Shown piece after piece: positions 20,300-29,134 of a stretch of 64,000 nucleotides of DNA. Position numbers and translations under genes: made by a program. The stretch comes from Seongchinamella unica (GTDB taxonomy: Bacteria; Pseudomonadota; Gammaproteobacteria; Pseudomonadales; Halieaceae): assembly GCF_004354085.1 (NCBI RefSeq), contig NZ_SMSE01000001.1:481335-545334 (forward strand). Direction: 5' to 3'. The notes beneath the pieces are model-generated. The model worked only from the letters and a program-made list of their open reading frames with translations. It searched no databases and was not told the origin of the DNA. How positions within the stretch are numbered: position 1 is the first letter of the stretch; each line of letters starts with the position of its first letter.

Positions 20300-21136
20300 T
20301 CAATGCTCTTTTACCGACAGCAGGTAGTTGTATAAATCCTTTTTCCGCAATCCGCTGTGCTCCGCCACCAGCGCGGCAGCCTTTTTTGCCGGCAATTCCC
20401 GCGCCAGGGCGCGCAACAGCCTGGCCGTAGCCGCATCCAGGGTCGTGTCACTGGCTACCTGCCCGGCGACTATCAATACGATCTCGCCTTTCTGCTGATT
20501 GGCGTCACTACTGACGAAGTCCACCAGCCCTGCCAGGGAAGCCCGCCGCACTGTTTCAAACGTCTTGGTGATTTCCCGTGCCAGCACCGCCTCCCGTTCG
20601 CCACCAAACACCCGCAGCATTGCCTGCAAGGTGTCGGCAATACGGTGAGGTGCCTCGTAAAACACCAGCGTTGCCGCCTCATCAGCCAGTGCCCTGAGGC
20701 TGTTCTCCCGGGTGCCGGGCTTCGCCGGCAGAAAACCCTCAAAGCGGAAGCTGTCGGTAGGCAGGCCGCAGACGCTCAAGGCCGCGATCACCGCGCTGGG
20801 CCCTGGTACGGGTCGCACCATATACCCCCTGGCCTGCATGTCCCGCACCAGCCGGTAGCCGGGGTCAGAAATCAGTGGTGTCCCCGCATCGGAGATCAGG
20901 GCCACGCTGCCCCCGGCGGCCAGCAACTCGCAGATGCGGTCCTGGCTGCGCCCATCGCTGTGGTCGTGATAGGGGATCAACCGGTTGTCGATGGCGTAAT
21001 GTTGCAGCAATCGCTGGCTGTGACGGGTATCTTCCGCGGCGATCAGGTCCACTCCCCTGAGCACTTCAATGGCCCGGCTGGAGATATCCCCGAGGTTGCC
21101 GATTGGCGTGGCCACAATATAGAGCCCTGACTCCAC
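20300..21136 (-). CDS. rsmI: 16S rRNA (cytidine-1402-2'-O)-methyltransferase RsmI (GTG start)
   Basis: SAM-dependent methyltransferase acting on the same nucleotide as RsmH. It has 278 residues with the tetrapyrrole-methylase fold signatures YIVATPIGNLGD, AAEDTRHSQRLL, ISDAGTPLISDPG and PGPSAVIAALS. The start is GTG (21134-21136) preceded by AGGGGAAAAC. It is divergent from lpoA, the usual arrangement in gammaproteobacteria. It converges with nothing; rnpB follows on the same strand after about 30 bases. Confidence 0.96.
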   Translation of the reverse strand: MESGLYIVATPIGNLGDISSRAIEVLRGVDLIAAEDTRHSQRLLQHYAIDNRLIPYHDHSDGRSQDRICELLAAGGSVALISDAGTPLISDPGYRLVRDMQARGYMVRPVPGPSAVIAALSVCGLPTDSFRFEGFLPAKPGTRENSLRALADEAATLVFYEAPHRIADTLQAMLRVFGGEREAVLAREITKTFETVRRASLAGLVDFVSSDANQQKGEIVLIVAGQVASDTTLDAATARLLRALARELPAKKAAALVAEHSGLRKKDLYNYLLSVKEH

Positions 21137-21204
21137 GTTTTCCCCTTATACTATGCATGCCGTCCGCCGGACGGATCCCCTATTGGCGAGCGAATCAGCA
21201 TAGC

Positions 21205-23001
21205 ATGAGCGACAGACAAACCCATTTTTTCCAGCTGCTGGCACTGCTGCTGGCGGCATTGTTACTTCAGGCTTGTGGCACCGCACCCACTGACAAGACG
21301 CCCGGCAAGGCCCCCGCCAACGAGCCGCAAGCGCTAACAGAGCCGGAGATCACCAATCTCACCCTGCCTGCCTCCCGCTACGCGGCCCAGTTCTCCGCCG
21401 CCGGCGAAGCGCTGGTGCAACTGGACTGGATGAGCGCCTCCACGGCCCTGGCGAGCCTGGCAGAGGAGCCGCTGGACGCGGACGATGTCGCCTACCGGCA
21501 GTACCTGTTGGCCCGCGTCGACTACCTGCGGGGTGCCCCCCAGGCTGCCTCTGCCCGCCTGGCAGAGCTGGACAGGCCGGGCCTGCACCCCGCGATCGCC
21601 TACCGTGTTCTCAACTTCCAGCGGCATCTGCTGGGCCTGCGCCGCGCCTACCTGGAGAGCGCGCATCTCGGCATGCGGATTATGACCATTGCGCCGACAG
21701 CAGATCAGCCGGCACTCAAACGCAGTATCTGGCGTGACCTGGCGCGATGCAGCGCAGGGGATATCAATGCGGCCCGCAAGCAGGCCACCGACCAGACCTG
21801 GCTGGGCTGGCTGGATCTTGCCAGGATTGCCGGTGAGCCGCGCGACCTGCTGGCGATGGAACTGCCCCAATGGCAGGCCGCCCATCCCGGGCATCCCGCC
21901 AATGCCCCCCTGCCAGGAGGACTGGAGTACCTGATCGATCCAGCGCCCGCCCCTGCCCAGGTGGCGCTGGTGCTGCCGCTGAGCGGGCGCCTGGCGCCAG
22001 CGGGAAAAGCGATACGCGACGGCTACCTGGCCAGCTACTTCGAGGCCAGGAAATCCGGCGACGCGCCCGCCGAAATTGAAGTGATCGATTCCGATCTTTA
22101 CGGCAGCGCCACTGAGGCCTATTACGAGGCCGTCCGGCAGGGCGCCCAAATGGTGATCGGCCCGCTGAGCAAAAATTCCGTGACCGAACTGGCCGGACAG
22201 GCCAACCGACCGGTACCCACGATTGCCCTTAACCGCATCGATACGGTAACGACTCCGGGCGGTGCGGCGCTGGTACAAATGGCCCTGGCGCCGGAAGACG
22301 AGGCGCAACAACTCGCCCGACTGGCTTTTGGTGACGGCGCCCGCAGGGCCCTGATTCTCAGGCCGGCAGGCAGCTGGGGCGAGAAAATGGAAATCAGCCT
22401 GGCTCGCCAGTGGCGTGAACTGGGCGGCAGTATTGCCACAAGCATTTCCTATACCGGCCAGGACGACTACTCCGCCGGGGTTAAAAGTGGCCTGGGCATC
22501 GAGGCCAGCGAACAACGCAGACGCCAGGTCAGGGATATGCTGGCGACCAATGTTGAATTTACCCCCCGTCGCCGGGCTGACCTGGATGCCATTTTCATGC
22601 TCAGTCGCACCCCTGACGAGGCCCGCGCCATTAAACCCCTGCTGGCATTTCACTATGCCGGCGCACTGCCGGTGTATGCCAGTTCCAGCGTGTACGGTGC
22701 CCGCCCCGACGCGCGCGACAAGGACCTGGACGCGACGATCATCGTCGACCTGCCCTGGTTGTTGGGTTCCAATCCACCGCTGCGCGCATTGCTGAGCGAA
22801 GCCAACAGCGATCACTACACCAGGCTCAATGCGCTGGGAGCAGACGCTTACCTGCTACAGTCGCGGCTGGGCCAGTTGCGGGCCGGGCCGGACGCGCTCA
22901 TTTCAGGCGACACCGGACTACTCAGCCTGAACCCGCAACTGCAGATGGAAAGGGAGCTTCCAGCGGCCATTTTTGATGGCGACCAACTGCGTCCACTGTA
23001 G
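21205..23001 (+). CDS. lpoA: Penicillin-binding protein activator lipoprotein LpoA
   Basis: Outer-membrane lipoprotein that reaches across the periplasm to activate PBP1A. The 598-residue form starts MSDRQTHFF and has a lipoprotein signal ending LLLQAC with the lipidated Cys at residue 24. An N-terminal helical repeat region (about 40-230) is followed by a periplasmic-binding-protein-like domain beginning QVALVLPLSGRLAPAGKAI. The open frame extends 34 residues upstream through the divergent promoter, but only the ATG at 21205 places the signal peptide correctly. It lies upstream of yraN and diaA, the standard neighbourhood. Confidence 0.93.
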   Translation: MSDRQTHFFQLLALLLAALLLQACGTAPTDKTPGKAPANEPQALTEPEITNLTLPASRYAAQFSAAGEALVQLDWMSASTALASLAEEPLDADDVAYRQYLLARVDYLRGAPQAASARLAELDRPGLHPAIAYRVLNFQRHLLGLRRAYLESAHLGMRIMTIAPTADQPALKRSIWRDLARCSAGDINAARKQATDQTWLGWLDLARIAGEPRDLLAMELPQWQAAHPGHPANAPLPGGLEYLIDPAPAPAQVALVLPLSGRLAPAGKAIRDGYLASYFEARKSGDAPAEIEVIDSDLYGSATEAYYEAVRQGAQMVIGPLSKNSVTELAGQANRPVPTIALNRIDTVTTPGGAALVQMALAPEDEAQQLARLAFGDGARRALILRPAGSWGEKMEISLARQWRELGGSIATSISYTGQDDYSAGVKSGLGIEASEQRRRQVRDMLATNVEFTPRRRADLDAIFMLSRTPDEARAIKPLLAFHYAGALPVYASSSVYGARPDARDKDLDATIIVDLPWLLGSNPPLRALLSEANSDHYTRLNALGADAYLLQSRLGQLRAGPDALISGDTGLLSLNPQLQMERELPAAIFDGDQLRPL

Positions 23002-23039
23002 GTAGACTTTGCTCTCCGACAGCAGACGGAGAGATTTCG

Positions 23040-23399
23040 GTGATTGGCAAAGGCTCCCACTACGAGGCGCGCGCGGCCCGCTTTCTGCAGGATCAGGGGC
23101 TAAGGATTCTGCAAACCAATTACCGCTGTCGCTGCGGCGAGATAGACCTCGTCGCCAGGCACCACCAATACCTGGTGTTTGTCGAAGTGAGGTCCCGGGG
23201 AAACCCGAGATTCTCCAGCGCGGCGGCCTCGGTAGACCTGCGCAAGCAGCGAAAGCTGCTGCGCACAGCCCAGTTCTTTCTGCAGCAACACCCAAAACTG
23301 GCGCAACTGCCCTGCCGATTTGACGTCATTGCCTTCGAACCGCCACAATCCCGGGCACAGGACACCCCGCGCTGGATTCCGGGGGCATTCACCAACTGA
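23040..23399 (+). CDS. yraN: UPF0102 family protein YraN (predicted endonuclease fold)
   Basis: A 119-residue protein of the YraN family, whose restriction-endonuclease-like fold is predicted but whose role is not established. It shows the conserved GxxYE...A...L region, GEIDLVARH, FVEVRSR and CRFDVIAFE, which place D and E residues as in PD-(D/E)XK nucleases. The start is GTG at 23040-23042 with GGAGA upstream. It sits 38 bases after lpoA and 13 bases before the SIS gene, so the genes are probably cotranscribed. Confidence 0.92.
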   Translation: MIGKGSHYEARAARFLQDQGLRILQTNYRCRCGEIDLVARHHQYLVFVEVRSRGNPRFSSAAASVDLRKQRKLLRTAQFFLQQHPKLAQLPCRFDVIAFEPPQSRAQDTPRWIPGAFTN

Positions 23400-23412
23400 A
23401 ACAGGGGACCGT

Positions 23413-23997
23413 GTGGATCACTACCAGATTATCGCCAGCCGCTTCCAGCAGACCATGGAAACGGTCGCAATGTCGGTAGACCATCTGGCCGACCCCATTG
23501 CCCGCGGCAGCGAAATGATCACCCAGGTCCTGCTCAACGACGGCAAGATCTTCTGTTGCGGCCGCGGCGTTGACGCGGCGATGGCGCAATTGGTCTGCAG
23601 CCTGCTGCTGGAAAACCCCGAGCGGGAACGACCGGCCCTGCCTGCGTTTAATCTCGCTGCGGGAGCCGAGGTACAGGATGAATCCGCCGGTGACGCCTAC
23701 GCCCGGCAGGTTCGGGCACTGGCCCGGGACAGTGATCTGCTGCTGGTGATTGACAGTGGAAGCGGGGAACCGGCCTGCCTCGGCGCACTGCACGCCGCGC
23801 GGGAAACGGGCATGCCCGTCATCGTCATGGGCAACGCTCACAACGAGGCGATTGCCGCCGCCCTGAACGCTGGCGATGTTCACATTGCGGTCCAGGCCCG
23901 ACAGCGCACGCGCTGTGTGGAACTGCACACCATGGTGGCGTTAAGTCTCTGCCAGTTGATAGAAACAAACCTTTTTGGCAATTTCGACCAGGAATAA
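23413..23997 (+). CDS. DiaA-like SIS-domain protein with degenerate sugar-phosphate motifs (GTG start)
   Basis: Position between yraN and dolP and the overall sequence identify it as the DiaA/GmhA-type SIS protein; DiaA binds DnaA and stimulates replication initiation. It has 194 residues. Where relatives have CGNG-x-SA-x-x-AQHF, this protein has CGRGVDAAMAQLV (residues 49-61), and the STSGxS loop reads DSGSGE (114-119). The C-terminal RCVELHTMVALSLCQLIE segment is conserved. Sugar isomerase activity therefore looks unlikely; a binding role remains possible. The GTG at 23413 has GGGGA upstream; the frame is open 31 codons further but overlaps yraN. Confidence 0.8.
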   Translation: MDHYQIIASRFQQTMETVAMSVDHLADPIARGSEMITQVLLNDGKIFCCGRGVDAAMAQLVCSLLLENPERERPALPAFNLAAGAEVQDESAGDAYARQVRALARDSDLLLVIDSGSGEPACLGALHAARETGMPVIVMGNAHNEAIAAALNAGDVHIAVQARQRTRCVELHTMVALSLCQLIETNLFGNFDQE

Positions 23998-24003
23998 CAA
24001 GAC

Positions 24004-24579
24004 ATGATGCAACGACTGTTTCTCACCCTCTTCTACCTGAGCCTGCTGGCTCTCGGCGGCTGCGGCAGCCTGCTGGCAACCATGGAAGTCGACCCTATCG
24101 AAGAGGACGAGGGCGAACGCACCCTGGGTCGGATGATCGAGGATGAAAATATCGAGACCAAGGCCATGGTTAACGTGCGCGGCTCCAACGACGCTTTCGA
24201 CAGCGCACACCTGGTTATCGTCAGTTACAACGGCTACGTGCTGATTGCCGGCCAGGTGCCAACCCAGGCGCTGAAAGACCAGGCGACCCGGGTGGTAAAA
24301 GAGGTGCGTGGCGTGCGGCGCATCTACAACGAACTTGAAGTCGCAGCCCCCAGTTCAGGCATGACCCGGACCTCAGATGCCTGGATCACCAGCAAGGTAA
24401 AGTCCTTTTTGCTCGCCAGCCCCGACATCCAGGGCAACCGGGTGAAAGTGGTCACGGAAAACGGCGTCGTCTACCTGATGGGCCTGGCCAGCCGTGAGGA
24501 AGCAGAGCGCATCGCGGCGGAAGCCGCGGATACCTCCGGGGTACAACGGGTGGTAAAACTGTTCGAGTTGCTGGACTGA
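24004..24579 (+). CDS. dolP: Outer-membrane lipoprotein DolP (YraP), two BON domains
   Basis: Division- and outer-membrane-localised lipoprotein needed for envelope integrity. It has 191 residues with a lipoprotein signal ending ALGGC (Cys at residue 20) and two BON domains at about 50-115 and 122-191. The first contains SYNGYVLIAGQVPT and the second ENGVVYLMGLAS. It follows the DiaA-like gene by six bases and converges on rnhB, with 15 bases between the two stops. Confidence 0.93.
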   Translation: MMQRLFLTLFYLSLLALGGCGSLLATMEVDPIEEDEGERTLGRMIEDENIETKAMVNVRGSNDAFDSAHLVIVSYNGYVLIAGQVPTQALKDQATRVVKEVRGVRRIYNELEVAAPSSGMTRTSDAWITSKVKSFLLASPDIQGNRVKVVTENGVVYLMGLASREEAERIAAEAADTSGVQRVVKLFELLD

Positions 24580-24594
24580 CCCGCAGAGCCCGGT

Positions 24595-25200
24595 TCAGTC
24601 CCCGCCAGCCTCGATAATCTCACGCACTGGCGCATAACTGCGCCGATGCACCGGAGTCACGCCGAGGGTCTTCAGGGCGTTTAGGTGTGCGGCCGTAGGA
24701 TAACCCTTGTGTGCGGCAAAGCCGTAGCCGGGGTAAGCCTTTTCCAGCGCAATCAGTTCGCCGTCGCGCTGGACCTTGGCCAGAATCGACGCTGCGGCAA
24801 TGGCAGGTACCCGATCATCGCCTTTTATCACCGGTTCCGACGGATAGGACCAACGTGGCAAGCGGTTGCCATCCACCAGCACATAGCCCGGTTGCGGCGT
24901 CAATGCCGCTACCGCCCGTTTCATCGCCAGTAGCGATGCCTGCAGAATATTGAGCTCATCAATTTCCGCCACCGAGGCTCTTGCCACTGCCCAGGCGGTC
25001 GCACGTTCACGAATCACACTGGCCAGTGCCTCTCGCCGTGACTCACTCAGTTTCTTGGAATCCCGCAACCCCGCTATCGGCCTCGCCGGATCAAGAATCA
25101 CCGCCGCAGCCACAACATCCCCGGCGAGGGGGCCTCGACCGACCTCGTCGACACCGGCAATATCGGGCCCCTCATAATCCACCTGAAACAGGTCATCCAT
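24595..25200 (-). CDS. rnhB: Ribonuclease HII
   Basis: Endonuclease removing ribonucleotides from RNA/DNA hybrids. It has 201 residues from the ATG at 25198-25200. The catalytic acids are visible in [13 protein letters not shown] (Asp, Glu), LVDGN (Asp) and the later Asp-containing region [15 protein letters not shown]. The open frame extends 19 residues further upstream inside lpxB, but the chosen start gives the normal length and overlaps lpxB by only eight bases. It ends the envelope operon, as in Pseudomonas. Confidence 0.95.
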   Translation of the reverse strand: MDDLFQVDYEGPDIAGVDEVGRGPLAGDVVAAAVILDPARPIAGLRDSKKLSESRREALASVIRERATAWAVARASVAEIDELNILQASLLAMKRAVAALTPQPGYVLVDGNRLPRWSYPSEPVIKGDDRVPAIAAASILAKVQRDGELIALEKAYPGYGFAAHKGYPTAAHLNALKTLGVTPVHRRSYAPVREIIEAGGD

Positions 25201-26362
25201 GGGAGACTCCGTCGCCGCTGGCCAGCCGCTGCAGTGCCAGCGCACTCTTCCCGGCATAACCCTGCTTCAATTGCTGGTGGATCTGGTCGAAGGCCTGCAG
25301 TTGCTCCCCCGATGCATCGCCGGACAACAGCGGCGCCACCGCAGCGGCGGTCGCTTGCGGTGTCGCCGCGTCCTGCAGCAGTTCAGGCACCAGCGAGCGT
25401 CCCGCCAGCACGTTGGGCAAGGCCGCGAAACTGATTTTTACCAGCCGGGTGACCAGCCACCAGGAGAATGCAGCCATCCGGTAGGTAACCACCATCGGGC
25501 GCTTCACCAGGGCAGCTTCCAGGGTGGCCGTACCCGAGGCCAGTAACACGGTATCAGCGGCCGCCATCACCTCTCGAGACCTGCCTGAGATCAAGGTAAT
25601 CGGCAGGTCGGCCTGTTCGGCGAGGAGCGCGCGCAGTTCCTGCTCCCGCGCTGCGTTGGCCGCAGGCAGGGCGAACCTCAGCTGCGGGTTCTGCTGCCAC
25701 AGAAGCCTGGCTGCTCCCAGCATAACAGGAGCCAGCCTGCGCACCTCCCCGCCACGGCTCCCCGGCAACAGGGCCAGCAGTTTGCCGTGTACCGGAAGCT
25801 GCAGCGCCTGGCGCGCGGACACTTTATCCACGCGCGACGGCAGTTCATCGGCCAGTGGATGGCCGACAAACTCTGCCGGGACACCATTGTCCCGGTAGAT
25901 CTGCAGTTCAAAAGGAAACAGGCAGAGCATCAGGTCGACGGACTTTTTTATTTTTTTGATGCGCCCCTGACGCCAGGCCCAGACCGATGGACTGACCAGG
26001 TGTGCCGTTTTGATACCACACTCCCGCAGCTTGCGCTCCAGCCGCAGATTGAAATCCGGCGAATCAATGCCCAGGAAAAGATCAGGCGGGTTATCGCGAA
26101 AATGCTCGAAGACAGTTCGCCGAATTCGCAACAGTTCGGGAAGACGTTTCAGGGGCTCGACGAATCCCATGACCGACAGTCGCTCCATGGGAAACATGCT
26201 GCGAAGGCCCTGGGCCTCCATCAGTGGGCCGCCTATACCCTCGATAATGACCCGGTCGTAATGCCGCGAGAGCGCCTCCAGTACCCGGGCTCCCAGAATG
26301 TCACCCGATGCCTCGCCCGCCAGTACCCCGATACGCAACGTGCCGCCAGTTTCAGCGAACAA
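25193..26362 (-). CDS. lpxB: Lipid-A-disaccharide synthase LpxB (TTG start)
   Basis: Peripheral membrane glycosyltransferase (GT19) forming the lipid A disaccharide. It has 389 residues with the opening [40 protein letters not shown] and [12 protein letters not shown]. The first codon is TTG at 26360-26362, with GGAG seven bases upstream; it overlaps lpxA by 11 bases. Another TTG eight codons downstream is possible but has a poorer site. Confidence 0.95.
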   Translation of the reverse strand: MFAETGGTLRIGVLAGEASGDILGARVLEALSRHYDRVIIEGIGGPLMEAQGLRSMFPMERLSVMGFVEPLKRLPELLRIRRTVFEHFRDNPPDLFLGIDSPDFNLRLERKLRECGIKTAHLVSPSVWAWRQGRIKKIKKSVDLMLCLFPFELQIYRDNGVPAEFVGHPLADELPSRVDKVSARQALQLPVHGKLLALLPGSRGGEVRRLAPVMLGAARLLWQQNPQLRFALPAANAAREQELRALLAEQADLPITLISGRSREVMAAADTVLLASGTATLEAALVKRPMVVTYRMAAFSWWLVTRLVKISFAALPNVLAGRSLVPELLQDAATPQATAAAVAPLLSGDASGEQLQAFDQIHQQLKQGYAGKSALALQRLASGDGVSHG

Positions 26363-27122
26363 TGCCTCGCTCCGAGGCGCGAACAGAGTCGATCAGAACC
26401 TGCACTTCCGGCGTTTCCCGCAGCATGGTTTCCAGCCGCTGCAGGGCGAGCTCCAGGGTGAGTCCCTGTCGATAGAGAATCTTGAATGCGCGTCGCAGCT
26501 GGCCGATAGCATCAGCGGAAAATCCGCGACGTCGCAGCCCTTCCACATTGATGGTCTTGGCTTCTGCCGGTGAACCGCTCACGGTGACATAAGCCGGCAC
26601 ATCCTTACCGATAGCAGTGCCCATGCCACTGAAACTGTGGGCGCCGATCTTGCAGAACTGGTGAACGAGGGTATAGCCGCTGAGAATCGCCCAGTCGCCT
26701 ACATGCACATGTCCTGCCAGAGCCGTATTGTTCACCAGGATAGTGTTGTTACCCAGGACAGAGTCGTGGCCGATATGCACATAGGCCATGATCAGATTGT
26801 CATTGCCGATGGTGGTCTCCGACCGATCCTGCACGGTACCCCGGTGAATGGTTACATTCTCGCGAATAATATTGTTATCGCCGATGACGAGCCGGGTTGG
26901 TTCGTTGCGGTATTTGAGGTCCGGCGTGGCCTCGCCAATGCTGGAAAACTGGTAGATGTGATTGCCTGCGCCGATGATGGTCGGCCCGCGTATCACCACG
27001 TGGGGCTCGATAACGGTACCGGGTCCAATCTCCACATCGGCGCCAATCAAACTCCAGGGACCGACAGAGACATCATCTGCCAGACGTGCCCCGGGGTCGA
27101 CGATGGCCGCCTCGTGGATCAT
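26352..27122 (-). CDS. lpxA: UDP-GlcNAc O-acyltransferase LpxA
   Basis: Trimeric left-handed beta-helix acyltransferase starting lipid A synthesis. It has 256 residues with many hexapeptide repeats and the catalytic H119 (HIGHDS), equivalent to E. coli H125. The acyl-chain ruler position is Met167 in [11 protein letters not shown], matching Pseudomonas Met169 rather than E. coli Gly173. By analogy a ten-carbon 3-hydroxyacyl donor is expected. The start ATG overlaps the fabZ stop as ATGA. Confidence 0.97.
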   Translation of the reverse strand: MIHEAAIVDPGARLADDVSVGPWSLIGADVEIGPGTVIEPHVVIRGPTIIGAGNHIYQFSSIGEATPDLKYRNEPTRLVIGDNNIIRENVTIHRGTVQDRSETTIGNDNLIMAYVHIGHDSVLGNNTILVNNTALAGHVHVGDWAILSGYTLVHQFCKIGAHSFSGMGTAIGKDVPAYVTVSGSPAEAKTINVEGLRRRGFSADAIGQLRRAFKILYRQGLTLELALQRLETMLRETPEVQVLIDSVRASERGIVR

Positions 27123-27550
27123 CTATCTGCACAGAGAATAGAGGCAGACGCAGCCAGTTCTCCGTCCACGTCGGAACTGACATTGAATTTCCAGATGCCG
27201 CGCCGATCCGAGACGATGGACGCTCTCAGCATCACCCGGTCGCCCGGGACGCAGGGGCGTTTGAAACGCAGGTTATCGGCACCGACAAAATAATACATGG
27301 AGCCATCCGCCGGGGTCTTGCCCAAGCTCTTGAAGCCGAGGATGCCTGCCGCCTGAGCCATGGCCTCCAGCAGAAGCACACCGGGAAAGACGGGTTTTTG
27401 CGGAAAATGGCCGTCAAAAAACGGTTCGTTGATACTCAGGTTCTTGTAGGCGACGATGGACTCTCCAAGGTTGAGCTCCACCACCCGATCGACCAGTAAA
27501 AAAGGGTATCGGTGAGGCAGGTACTCGCGAATTTCATCAATGTCCATCAT
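27119..27550 (-). CDS. fabZ: 3-hydroxyacyl-[ACP] dehydratase FabZ
   Basis: Hot-dog fold dehydratase of type II fatty acid synthesis, competing with LpxA and LpxD for hydroxyacyl-ACP. It has 143 residues with the opening [13 protein letters not shown] and catalytic H48 ([11 protein letters not shown]) and E62 (LLEAMAQ). Position between lpxD and lpxA is standard. Two ATGs are adjacent at the start; the first is used. Confidence 0.97.
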   Translation of the reverse strand: MMDIDEIREYLPHRYPFLLVDRVVELNLGESIVAYKNLSINEPFFDGHFPQKPVFPGVLLLEAMAQAAGILGFKSLGKTPADGSMYYFVGADNLRFKRPCVPGDRVMLRASIVSDRRGIWKFNVSSDVDGELAASASILCADR

Positions 27551-27567
27551 GGGCGGATATCCTTGTT

Positions 27568-28581
27568 CTAGGGTTCGCCGCCTTTCTCCAGGGCGACGAG
27601 CCGCTTGTGAATGCTCTCCAGCTGGGAGAATCGGACCGCGTTCCTGCGCCAGTCCCTGTTTGTTGCCATAGGCACGCCAGAGGAATACACGCCAGGCTCT
27701 TTAATTGAACGGGTTACCATGGTCATGCCCGTGACGTGCACGCCATCGCAGATTTCAATATGGCCCACAAAGCCCACCCCCCCCGCGATGGTGCAATTAG
27801 CGCCTATAATCGTGCTTCCGGCTATACCGGTGCAACCGGCGATCGCGGTATTTTTTCCGATGCGAGAATTGTGACCGACATGCACCTGGTTATCGATGAT
27901 AACGCCGTCCTCGACGACAGTATGCTCCAGCGCTCCTCGATCGATGGTGGTACAGGCGCCGATTTCCACATGGCAGCCGATACGGACACCGCCCAGCTGG
28001 TGGATTTTCACCCAACCGTTCTCCGACGGGGCAAAACCAAAGCCATCTGCGCCCAACACCGCCTGGCTGTGAACGACACAGCCCTCACCCAGCTGCACAT
28101 CGTGATAAATAACCACGCCCGGATTTATCCGTGAGTTGGCGCCCACCCGGCTGTTTTCACCAACATAGCTGTTGGCGCCGATGCTGACGCCTTCGCCGAT
28201 CACAGCGCCCGCCTCAATGACTGCGCTGGCCGCAACTGATGCAGTTGCGGCAACCTGTGCCAGCCCTGACACACAGGCTGTCGGATGGATGCCGGCGCTA
28301 CCGGCAGGGGAGCGATCGAAGACCGCGGTCATTCGGGCAAATGCCAGGTAGGGATCTGCAGTGGCAAGGGTCGCGACCGGACACTGCTCGACCAGGTCGG
28401 GATGGATGATTACCGCTGCTGCCCGGGTCGTCGCGAGTTGGTCGGCATACTTGTTGTTGGCCAGAAAACTGACCTGCTCAGGCCCCGCCCCGGCCAGGGT
28501 CGCCAGCCCCGATACGGGGTGCTGGGCATCTCCTGCCAGTTGCAGGTCGAAGCGCTGCGCCAACTCCCCGAGGGTGAACAC
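27568..28581 (-). CDS. lpxD: UDP-3-O-(3-hydroxyacyl)glucosamine N-acyltransferase LpxD (GTG start)
   Basis: Left-handed beta-helix transferase adding the second acyl chain in lipid A synthesis. It has 337 residues with an N-terminal uridine-binding domain (about 1-100) and hexapeptide repeats to about 300. The catalytic His lies in [13 protein letters not shown], and [17 protein letters not shown] and YSSGVPM follow. The start is GTG at 28579-28581, eight bases after the skp stop, with GGAG about ten bases upstream. Confidence 0.95.
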   Translation of the reverse strand: MFTLGELAQRFDLQLAGDAQHPVSGLATLAGAGPEQVSFLANNKYADQLATTRAAAVIIHPDLVEQCPVATLATADPYLAFARMTAVFDRSPAGSAGIHPTACVSGLAQVAATASVAASAVIEAGAVIGEGVSIGANSYVGENSRVGANSRINPGVVIYHDVQLGEGCVVHSQAVLGADGFGFAPSENGWVKIHQLGGVRIGCHVEIGACTTIDRGALEHTVVEDGVIIDNQVHVGHNSRIGKNTAIAGCTGIAGSTIIGANCTIAGGVGFVGHIEICDGVHVTGMTMVTRSIKEPGVYSSGVPMATNRDWRRNAVRFSQLESIHKRLVALEKGGEP

Positions 28582-28588
28582 GCCAGGT

Positions 28589-29107
28589 TTACTCCGCAGG
28601 CAGTTGGTTCAGCTTGTCGGTGACCTTGGCGGTAATGCTGTAGCCAGCATCTGCATGAATCACGGAAGCGCGTTGCAGCAACAGGCCAATCCCCTCGGTG
28701 GCGATTAATTCGCGCAACACTTCCTGTACCCTGGGTGACATTTCCTGCAGCAACATCTGCCCGGCGCCCTGTTCGGCCTGCTGCAACTTGCCGGTAACGT
28801 GCTCGAGGTCTGACTGCTTGCTGGCCAGCTTCTGGCGAGCGGCAACCTGCTGCTCCTGGCTCATCACGGCTGCGTCTTTCTGGAATTTCTGCACCAGGTC
28901 GTCGAACTCCTTCTTGAGTTTGTCGAACTCGGCCTTGTCGGCCTTGTAGTCCTCCTGGTTGCGGACCTCGTTCAGGCGCTTTTGCGCGAGATCCGTCTGC
29001 AAAATGGCCTCCTGCAGGTTCACCACAGCGATTTTCCCCTGCGCCATGGCGGCGGCCGGCAGGGTAAAGGCCAGTGCGACAATGCTAACTTTTAAAAATT
29101 TCAACAC
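28589..29107 (-). CDS. skp: Periplasmic OmpH/Skp-family chaperone (GTG start)
   Basis: Trimeric periplasmic chaperone for outer-membrane proteins delivered to BamA. The 172-residue form has a Sec signal ending AAAMAQ, then a small beta region (GKIAVVNLQEAI) and long charged coiled-coil arms rich in Lys and Gln. A TTG seven codons upstream is in frame, but the GTG at 29105-29107 has GGAG six bases upstream. It sits between bamA and lpxD. Confidence 0.93.
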   Translation of the reverse strand: MLKFLKVSIVALAFTLPAAAMAQGKIAVVNLQEAILQTDLAQKRLNEVRNQEDYKADKAEFDKLKKEFDDLVQKFQKDAAVMSQEQQVAARQKLASKQSDLEHVTGKLQQAEQGAGQMLLQEMSPRVQEVLRELIATEGIGLLLQRASVIHADAGYSITAKVTDKLNQLPAE

Positions 29108-29134
29108 GTTTTTCTCCAGGTTTTCCAAGTAAAA

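Noticed and set aside
21334-22815. Minus-strand open frame of about 490 codons opposite lpoA
   Set aside because: Antisense to a clear LpoA gene; composition is low-complexity and no family is recognisable.
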